DNA of 27,086 nucleotides from positions 1-27,086 of the forward strand of contig JBFWRS010000043.1 of NCBI GenBank assembly GCA_050248795.1, written 5' to 3'. The DNA comes from CAZTDU01 sp050248795. Lineage in GTDB: Bacteria; Pseudomonadota; Gammaproteobacteria; Burkholderiales; SG8-39. Below, piece after piece: positions 21,616 through 27,086 of the stretch (positions are counted from its first letter, which is position 1; each line of letters opens with the position of its first letter). The translations under genes were made by a program, and so were the position numbers. The notes under the pieces are model-generated. The model was not told the origin of the DNA. It did no database searches and saw only the letters and a list, made by a program, of their open reading frames with translations.

Positions 21616-23832
21616 GTGGCCCGCTACTCCCGCGAATCGTTCGTGAAGGACCTTGCAGGAGCCGCCGCAGCCGCGTCTCTGACCCTGCCGGTGGGGATCG
21701 CGCTCGGCGCGGTCACGCTCGACTCGCTCGGGCCCGAGTTCGCGTCCACCGGCGTCGCTGCAGGAGTGTACGGCGTGATCCTGTGCTCGCTGCTGCCGGT
21801 GCTGTTCGGCAGCCGCAGCACCGCGATAAACGTCCCTCGGAGCGTCCCCGCTGTGTTCGTCGCCGCCATGCTGTTCGAGGCCAGCGGCACGCACCGTGCG
21901 GTAGCCGGCGCCGCGCCGACGCCGGAATTCGTCCACGCGGCGGCGTTCTTCTTCCTCGCGCTGGCAGGCGCGTTCCAGGCGCTGATCGGCCTGTTCAGGC
22001 TCGGTTCGCTGGTGAAGTACCTGCCGCACCCGGTGCTCGCGGGCTTCATGAACGCGGTCGCCGTGCTGCTGGTGCTGACCCAGGTCCCGCAGTTGCTCGG
22101 CATGCCGCCCGGAACCGGCATCATCGAACTCCTGGTCGTACCCGAGCGCATGCAATGGGGCGCCACCCTAGTTGCCGCGCTGACGCTCGCCGCGCTCGCG
22201 CTGGCAAGGACGCTGCGCTCGCGCGTGCCCGGTTACGTCGTCGCCATCGTGGCGGGAACACTGGCGCACCATGCGCTGGCCGCGACGGGCTGGCAGGTGC
22301 CGCTGGGAAGCCTGCTCGGCGAGGTGCCGCGCACGCTGCCCGCGACAGGCATGTCCGGCTTCCCGGGTTTCTTCGACAGCGTCGCGTTCGCCAACCTGCT
22401 CCCCGGCATCGCCACCGCGGCCTTCGGCCTGGCGCTGATCGTGTCCCTCGACTCGCTGCTGTACATGAAGGCGTTCGAGCGTACGACGCTGGAACGCGCG
22501 GACTCGCAGCGCGAGCTCGCGCGCCTCGGGCTCGCGAACACCGCCGCCGCGCTGCTTGGCGCGCTGCCATGCAGCATGAGCCTGGTGGCCAGCCGGGTGA
22601 ACCACGCAGCAGGCGCACGCACCGCAGTCTCGGTGATCCTGCACGGCCTGATCGCGCTGGCGGTGGTGCTGTCGCTGGGGCCGCTGCTGGGCGAGATACC
22701 GCGCGCCGTAGTCGCCATCGTGCTGGTCGCCGTCTCGATCAACGTGTTCGACCGCCAGACGCTCGCCACGGCGCGCCGGCTCGCGGGCGGAAACGTCAGC
22801 AACCGCGCGCGCCTCGCCATGGACGTGCTGGTGATGCTGATCGTGGCATCCATCGCCATGCTCGCCAGCGTGCCGATCGCGGTCGCCGCGGGCCTGCTGA
22901 TCGCGGTGCTGTCATTCCTGGTCAACATGAGCCACTCGGTCGTGCGCAGGGTCGGCACCGGCCAGGCGATGCGTTCGCGCCGTTCTCGCGGCGCACAGCA
23001 GATGGAACTGCTCGACCGGCTCGGTTCGCGCATCGCGGTGATCGAGCTCGAAGGGGTGATCTTCTTCGGCACTGCGGACGACCTCCTCGCCCGCATCGAG
23101 CAATGCCTGCAGGAGGGCGCGACGCACGTGGTCATCGACCTGGGCCGCGTGCACGACGTCGACACCACCGGTGCGCAGATGCTGATCCAGATCCACGAGC
23201 GGGTGCGTGCGCGGAACCGGCGGCTGATCGTGTCGCAGGCCTCGCCCGGGCAGCCGCAATGGAACTTCCTCGTCGACACCGGCGTGGTGAAGAGCCTGGG
23301 CGAATCGGCGTTCACCCCCGACACCGATCGCGCGCTCGAAATCGCCGAGAACGCGCTGATCGAGGAAGAGGGCGGCGAGCGCAGCGTGCGCGCCGAGATC
23401 CCGTTGCGCAGCCTGCAGCCGTTCTCGCTGCTGGACGCCGCGGAGCTCGCGGTGCTCGAACCGAAACTCGCCCGCCGCCGCTTCGAGGCGGGCGAATACG
23501 TGTTCCGCGAGGGCGAGCCGGGCGAGGAGCTCTACGTCATCGCCCTGGGCACCGCCAGCGTGCGCCGCGCCGAGGGCGCCCGCTCGGTGCGGCTCGTCAC
23601 CTTCGGCGAAGGCACCGTGTTCGGCGAGATGGCGCTGCTGGACGCGAGCCCGCGCTCGGCCAGCGTTCAGGCAGACGGGCCGCTGGTCTGCTACGTGATG
23701 CCGCGCGCGGTGTTCGAGGAGCTGGTGGAGCGCCACCACGCCATCGCGCTGAAGCTGCTCACCAGCCTGTCGCAGGAACTCGGCCGGCGACTGCGCTTCG
23801 CCAACCAGACCATCAACCGCCTGCAGGCCTGA
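21616..23832 (+). CDS. SulP-family anion transporter with STAS and cyclic-nucleotide-binding domains
   Basis: A 738-residue inner-membrane SLC26/SulP carrier. The transport domain (about 8-440) has many hydrophobic helices, the SulP-like GSRSTAINVPRSVPAVF (65-81), and YLPHPVLAGFMNAVAVLLVLTQ. A STAS domain (about 463-580) contains VVIDLGRVHDVDTTGAQML, with Thr at the position that is often Ser in anti-sigma antagonists. The C-terminal domain (about 598-735) is a cyclic-nucleotide-binding fold with the phosphate cassette FGEMALLDASPRSASV (669-684), including Arg680. The substrate is unknown: sulfate, bicarbonate and dicarboxylates are all carried by family members. The start is GTG 21616 with no clear Shine-Dalgarno. 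It is divergent from the TerB/PH-like gene by 67 bases, and its end overlaps the convergent lipoprotein gene by 20 bases. Confidence 0.9.
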   Translation: MARYSRESFVKDLAGAAAAASLTLPVGIALGAVTLDSLGPEFASTGVAAGVYGVILCSLLPVLFGSRSTAINVPRSVPAVFVAAMLFEASGTHRAVAGAAPTPEFVHAAAFFFLALAGAFQALIGLFRLGSLVKYLPHPVLAGFMNAVAVLLVLTQVPQLLGMPPGTGIIELLVVPERMQWGATLVAALTLAALALARTLRSRVPGYVVAIVAGTLAHHALAATGWQVPLGSLLGEVPRTLPATGMSGFPGFFDSVAFANLLPGIATAAFGLALIVSLDSLLYMKAFERTTLERADSQRELARLGLANTAAALLGALPCSMSLVASRVNHAAGARTAVSVILHGLIALAVVLSLGPLLGEIPRAVVAIVLVAVSINVFDRQTLATARRLAGGNVSNRARLAMDVLVMLIVASIAMLASVPIAVAAGLLIAVLSFLVNMSHSVVRRVGTGQAMRSRRSRGAQQMELLDRLGSRIAVIELEGVIFFGTADDLLARIEQCLQEGATHVVIDLGRVHDVDTTGAQMLIQIHERVRARNRRLIVSQASPGQPQWNFLVDTGVVKSLGESAFTPDTDRALEIAENALIEEEGGERSVRAEIPLRSLQPFSLLDAAELAVLEPKLARRRFEAGEYVFREGEPGEELYVIALGTASVRRAEGARSVRLVTFGEGTVFGEMALLDASPRSASVQADGPLVCYVMPRAVFEELVERHHAIALKLLTSLSQELGRRLRFANQTINRLQA

Positions 23833-24403
23833 TCACGAGCTCGATGCGGCGGCGGATGCGGTCCGCTGCGTCGCCTTCGCCGGCCTTCTCGGCACGCTCG
23901 AGCTGCACGCGCAGCCACGCCAGCAGCGGGCGGCGCCAGCCCTGCGCCGACGCGATGTCGACAGCGGCAGCGACGCCCTGCGGCGGCAGGCTCGCCGAGC
24001 GCATCTGCACGCCCGCAGCTACCAGCCGCGACAGCGGGTCGTCCGCCGGCGCGGCGCCGGGGCGCGGTCCACGTCCGGCGAGATAGTCCGCGTAGGCCGC
24101 CTCGTTCGCGCCGGTGTCGCGGCGCAGCGCCTCGAAACCCGGGCAGGCGTCGAACTCCAGGCTGGCGACCCGCAGCGCGCAGCGCAGCAACTCGGCGCGC
24201 GCGACCAGGTCCGCGCGCCCGGTCCTCGCCAGCTCGGCGCGCCCGCGCGCGAACTCCGCATCCGCGAGCCTGGAGTCTCCAGCGAGGTAGCCGCGCTCGA
24301 ACGCCTGCAGCGCGCCGTGGCTGTTCGTACGCCAATCCGGCGGTGGCGGCGTGCTCGAGCATCCCGCCGCAATCGCGGCCGCGATGAGCAGCAGGATCTT
24401 CAC
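23813..24403 (-). CDS. Putative lipoprotein of the mlaED operon
   Basis: A 196-residue predicted lipoprotein of unknown function. GTG 24403 gives a short signal peptide with lipobox IAAGC (Cys15), followed by a proline-rich spacer and a mostly helical, Ala/Arg-rich body. The body could form TPR-like helices (GALQAFERGYLAGDSRLADAEFARGRAELA), but no repeat is certain. GTG 24403 overlaps the mlaD stop (GTGA), and GGAGAT lies 9 bases upstream. An upstream start at 24439 would put 12 residues before the signal peptide and is less likely. It may be an outer-membrane or periplasmic partner of the MCE protein, in the way PqiC or MlaA serve related systems, but no similarity to either was recognised. 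Confidence 0.8.
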   Translation of the reverse strand: MKILLLIAAAIAAGCSSTPPPPDWRTNSHGALQAFERGYLAGDSRLADAEFARGRAELARTGRADLVARAELLRCALRVASLEFDACPGFEALRRDTGANEAAYADYLAGRGPRPGAAPADDPLSRLVAAGVQMRSASLPPQGVAAAVDIASAQGWRRPLLAWLRVQLERAEKAGEGDAADRIRRRIELVIRPAGG

Positions 24404-25422
24404 GGCAGGCGGATCTCCGTATCGCGCTCGAAGGGCCACTTCCGGTTCACCTCGTCGATCAGGTGGGCAACCTTGCGCAGGCTAGCCTCGACCTCGGCGC
24501 GCAGCGCGCCCAGGTCGGTGCTCGCACCCTTCACGTTCTCGCTGATGTCCCTGGCGTTCCTGCTCGCCACCTCGGCATTCGCCAGCACCGCGTCCATCCG
24601 CTTCAGGCTCTCGCGCAAGTCGCCGAGGATGGCATTCACGCGCACGCCAGCCTGCTGCGCCTGGTCCAGCACGCCGCCCTCGCCGGACATGCGCCGGTCC
24701 GCGCGCGCCACCGCACCGTCCACCCTGGCAGAGACGCCCTGCAGCGAGGCGAGCAGCGCATTGGTTCGCTCCAGCGTGGCGATCACCTTGGCTGCGTTCT
24801 CGGGCGTGCCCAGCATGGCCTCCAGCGCCCCATGCTTGCCCGCCATGCGTTCGGTTACCGCCTGCACGTTGCCGATGCTCGTATTGAGGCTCGAGTCCTC
24901 CCCGGTCATGCGCTCGACGTTGCCGAGGATGCCGCGCAGGTTCGCGATCAGCTGCGGGATCTCCTCGGTCGCATCGCCGCGCAGCACCCGGCGCACGGCA
25001 CGGTCTGGCAGCGGCGGATCGGCAAGATTGCCGCTGAACGCACGCAGGCGCGCGCCGCCGACGATGGAGCGCTCGAGCGTGAACACGCTGGAGGTGCGCA
25101 GCCACTGCGCGTCGCTGGTCGGCACTTCGACGCGGATGCGCGCCTTGCCGTCATCGCCGAGGCGAATGCGCGCCACCCTGCCTATGGGGAAGCCGGCGTA
25201 GGTCATGTTCATGCCGACGCTCACGCCCTCCGCGTTGTCGGCGATCAGGAAGAGCCGTTGCGTCGGCTCGAACACGCCCCTTGCGTACAGCGCGTAGCCG
25301 ACGAAGGCGACGAGCAGCGCGACGGTAAGCACGGTCAGCAGGCCGACCTTGAAGCGCAGGCGCCGAATCGGCGCCGCGATGATCGGGCCGGGCACGGGAT
25401 CGGGAGAAACGGGCTCAGACAT
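24400..25422 (-). CDS. mlaD: MCE-domain phospholipid transport protein (MlaD family)
   Basis: A 340-residue inner-membrane-anchored MCE protein. MlaD-type proteins form hexameric rings in the periplasm that bind lipid and dock on MlaE. Residues 1-23 are cytoplasmic and proline-rich, followed by a membrane segment (about 25-47) and one MCE domain (about 55-130, with GVSVGMNMTYAGFPIGRVARIRL). A long helical region (about 150-330) with coiled-coil character follows. The long tail differs from E. coli MlaD (about 183 residues) and resembles MCE proteins that build needle-like tunnels. ATG 25422 overlaps the mlaE end by 8 bases. The symbol is used at family level. Confidence 0.85.
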   Translation of the reverse strand: MSEPVSPDPVPGPIIAAPIRRLRFKVGLLTVLTVALLVAFVGYALYARGVFEPTQRLFLIADNAEGVSVGMNMTYAGFPIGRVARIRLGDDGKARIRVEVPTSDAQWLRTSSVFTLERSIVGGARLRAFSGNLADPPLPDRAVRRVLRGDATEEIPQLIANLRGILGNVERMTGEDSSLNTSIGNVQAVTERMAGKHGALEAMLGTPENAAKVIATLERTNALLASLQGVSARVDGAVARADRRMSGEGGVLDQAQQAGVRVNAILGDLRESLKRMDAVLANAEVASRNARDISENVKGASTDLGALRAEVEASLRKVAHLIDEVNRKWPFERDTEIRLP

Positions 25423-26218
25423 ACTTCACCGCCAGCGAGGCGATCTCGACCAGTGCGAGGGTGAAGAACAGGCGCACCATGCCCTTCAGCACGGCAATGG
25501 GCGCCTGGCGCGACTCGCGCGCAACAGCGAGGCCGGACGCGATGGGAATCACCGCCACGACGATGCCGAACAGTGCGCCCTTGGCGACGAGGCCCGCGAG
25601 CACCGGCAGGCTGAACACGCGCGCCACGACATTGGTGTACTCCTGAACCCCGGCGGTGCCGAAGCCGTACAGCAGCACGTAGGCAAGCGCGAACGCGACC
25701 GCGCTGCTGACCACCGTGAGCGCGACCACCGAGAACGCGCAGCCGACGATGCGCGGGATGAACTCGTCGCGCATGGCGTTGCCGCCCGCGCGCTCCAGCG
25801 CCTCGAGGTCTCCCCGGATGTGCATCAGCACGACCTCGGTGTTGATCGCCGAACCCGAGCGCAGCGCCACGTACAGCGCGGTCAGGAAAGGGATTGCCTC
25901 GAGCGGCAGCACGCGCAGGATCAGCTCGAGCGCGAACTGCGACAGGCCCTGCTCGCGCGCGACCAGTATGACGATCTGCATGATGACGAAACTGAACAGC
26001 CCCGTGAACAGCACGAACCAGGGCAGCACCTTCCACGCCGTGAAGTAGATCTGGCGCATCGTCACCTCGCGCGTAGCGACGAGGTAGATCGACGGCGTCA
26101 GCGCCGCGGCCAGCGCCGCATATGCGAAGCGGACGACGAACACCGCTTCACGCGCCGCGGCGATGACGAACTCGCCGGTACGCTCGAAGAATCCCGGGGA
26201 TGCCGCGGTGGAAGACAT
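25415..26218 (-). CDS. mlaE: MlaE-family ABC transporter permease
   Basis: A 267-residue inner-membrane permease of the MlaE/YrbE family, which pairs with an MCE protein and an ATPase to move phospholipids between the membranes. Several hydrophobic helices are seen. The family signature region is LPLEAIPFLTALYVALRSGSAINTEVVLMHIRGDLEALERAG, with the cytoplasmic coupling helix. MRDEFIPRIVGCAFSVVALTV and KGALFGIVVAVIPIASGLAV follow. ATG 26218 begins a plausible N-terminus. The earlier in-frame start at 26266 would add 16 residues and lies in the divergent promoter gap. mlaD follows with an 8-base overlap, but no mlaF-type ATPase gene is adjacent. Confidence 0.87.
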   Translation of the reverse strand: MSSTAASPGFFERTGEFVIAAAREAVFVVRFAYAALAAALTPSIYLVATREVTMRQIYFTAWKVLPWFVLFTGLFSFVIMQIVILVAREQGLSQFALELILRVLPLEAIPFLTALYVALRSGSAINTEVVLMHIRGDLEALERAGGNAMRDEFIPRIVGCAFSVVALTVVSSAVAFALAYVLLYGFGTAGVQEYTNVVARVFSLPVLAGLVAKGALFGIVVAVIPIASGLAVARESRQAPIAVLKGMVRLFFTLALVEIASLAVKYV

Positions 26219-26278
26219 CGCAGCGAGTTTACCGCGCAACCGCCCGCATGCCGCCGGGTACTGCACGATAGCGCCGGA

Positions 26279-26284
26279 TACAAT
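26279..26284 (+). promoter_or_regulatory. Possible -10 element of the dehydratase gene
   Basis: TACAAT, a 5 of 6 match to the -10 consensus, lies 32 bases before the ATG at 26317, in the 98-base divergent gap with mlaE. No good -35 is present at the right spacing, so this is weak. Confidence 0.3.
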
Positions 26285-26316
26285 GCGCGCTCCGACGCCA
26301 AGCCCCGACAGCCGCC

Positions 26317-27086
26317 ATGCCAGCCAGGAAAAAGCCCGAGGATCTCCGCAGCCACCGCTGGTTCGGCGTCAGGGACCTGCGCGCCTTCGGCCACCGCTCG
26401 CGCGCCGCCCAGATGGGGTACGACCGCGCGGACTACGCGGGCAAGCCGGTGATTGCCATCATCAACACCTGGTCCGACATCAACCATTGCCACACGCACT
26501 TCAGGCAGCGCGCCGAGGAGGTCAAGCGCGGCATCTGGCAGGCAGGCGGCTTCCCGCTGGAAATGCCGGCGATGGCGCTCGCGGAGACGATGCAGAAGCC
26601 CAGCACGATGATGTACCGCAACTTCCTCGCCATGGAGACCGAGGAACTGCTGCGCTCCTACCCGGTGGACGGCTGCGTGCTGATGGGTGGCTGCGACAAG
26701 ACCACGCCGGCGCTCATCATGGGCGCGACCAGCATGAACCTGCCGGCGATCTACCTGCCAGCGGGGCCGATGCTGAACAGCCACTGGCGCGACCAGACGC
26801 TGGGCTCAGGGTCGGATGTCTGGAAGTACTGGGACGAGCTGCGTGCCGGCCGCATCACCGAGGCCGACTGGCAGGGCATCGAGGACAGCATCGCGCGCTC
26901 GCCCGGCACCTGCATGACCATGGGCACGGCGGCGACGATGATGTCGCTCGCCGAAGCGCTCGGCTTCACCCTGCCCGGCTATTCCTCTATCCCGGCGCCG
27001 GACTCCAACCACGCGCGCATGGCCGGGCTTACCGGCAGGCGCATCGTCGACATGGTGTGGGAGGACCTGAAGCCCTCGGACTTCCT
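26317..27086 (+). CDS. IlvD/Edd-family dehydratase, probable sugar-acid type (cut by window edge)
   Basis: The first 256 residues of an iron-sulfur dehydratase; the 3' end lies outside the window. The expected iron-sulfur ligands are Cys58 in NTWSDINHCHTHF, Cys126 in GGCDKTTPA and Cys199 in SPGTCMTMGTA. The Lys of CDKTTPA is also present. A Cys in the first motif together with NTWSD is typical of the pentonate branch (L-arabinonate or D-xylonate dehydratases). E. coli-type dihydroxy-acid dehydratase instead has NSFTQFVPGHVH at this place. Sugar-acid dehydration is therefore more likely than branched-chain amino acid synthesis, but the substrate cannot be settled from half a protein. ATG 26317 gives the usual short N-terminus before RSHRWFGVRDLRAF. 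Confidence 0.9.
   Translation, partial: MPARKKPEDLRSHRWFGVRDLRAFGHRSRAAQMGYDRADYAGKPVIAIINTWSDINHCHTHFRQRAEEVKRGIWQAGGFPLEMPAMALAETMQKPSTMMYRNFLAMETEELLRSYPVDGCVLMGGCDKTTPALIMGATSMNLPAIYLPAGPMLNSHWRDQTLGSGSDVWKYWDELRAGRITEADWQGIEDSIARSPGTCMTMGTAATMMSLAEALGFTLPGYSSIPAPDSNHARMAGLTGRRIVDMVWEDLKPSDF

Noticed and set aside
19642..22155. An 837-codon minus-strand open frame opposite the MFS, binding-protein and SulP genes
   Set aside because: His/Arg/Gln-rich shadow. It also crosses the real minus-strand TerB/PH gene in another frame.
20928..24086. A 1052-codon plus-strand open frame across the TerB/PH and SulP genes
   Set aside because: The translation is Arg-rich and low in structure, as expected of shadow frames in GC-rich DNA. 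It overlaps two well-supported genes.
1..27086. CRISPR arrays, insertion sequences, tRNA or rRNA genes, phage attachment sites
   Set aside because: No regularly spaced repeats, transposase or integrase motifs, terminal inverted repeats or recognisable RNA gene sequences were seen.

Overview
This is a GC-rich, gene-dense chromosomal segment with almost no intergenic space. The gene content points to a Betaproteobacterium, probably Burkholderiales-like or a related lineage. Evidence is a Gram-negative division and cell wall (dcw) cluster in canonical order, a DAP-type MurE, a PilU-type pilus ATPase, beta-ketoadipate CoA-transferase genes of proteobacterial type, and MlaE/MlaD outer-membrane lipid transport genes. 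No transposase, integrase, tRNA, rRNA or CRISPR array was seen, and no gene-free stretch exceeds 300 bases.

Layout. (1) 1-9295, minus strand: mraZ-rsmH-ftsL-ftsI-murE-murF-mraY-murD-ftsW, with ftsW cut by the left edge. Most junctions overlap or nearly touch, so translation is probably coupled. An AT-rich leader (9296-9570) carries a candidate promoter and a 10-bp-period repeat resembling the MraZ operator. (2) 9571-10922, plus strand: pcaI-pcaJ, 3-oxoadipate CoA-transferase. (3) 10934-12121, minus: pilU. (4) 12241-12837, plus: a histidine-phosphatase-fold protein that lacks one catalytic His. (5) 12825-21548: a signalling and transport block. It has a Ser/Thr kinase with C-terminal Cache and HAMP regions plus a coupled alpha/beta hydrolase (minus). 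Divergent from these is a plus-strand operon of a Cache-like membrane sensor, a sensor-HAMP-MFS transporter fusion, and a PF04392-like periplasmic binding protein. A minus-strand protein with TerB-like helices and a PH-like C-terminus closes the block. (6) 21616-23832, plus: a SulP transporter with STAS and cyclic-nucleotide-binding domains. (7) 23813-26218, minus: mlaE-mlaD-lipoprotein, with no ATPase gene alongside. (8) 26317 to the right edge, plus: the start of an IlvD/Edd-family dehydratase whose Cys motifs look like the sugar-acid (pentonate) branch.

The most unusual region is 13967-21548. Three membrane proteins with periplasmic sensor-like domains sit with a binding protein that has no ABC permease or ATPase beside it. 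One sensor is fused through HAMP directly to an MFS transporter, and one is attached to a Ser/Thr kinase. The kinase N-terminus carries seven regularly spaced (D/E)KT motifs, two of them TxxD, and the TerB/PH-like protein at the far end of the block has two more. I infer, without proof, a ligand-sensing system in which kinase signalling and gated MFS transport respond to a common periplasmic ligand.
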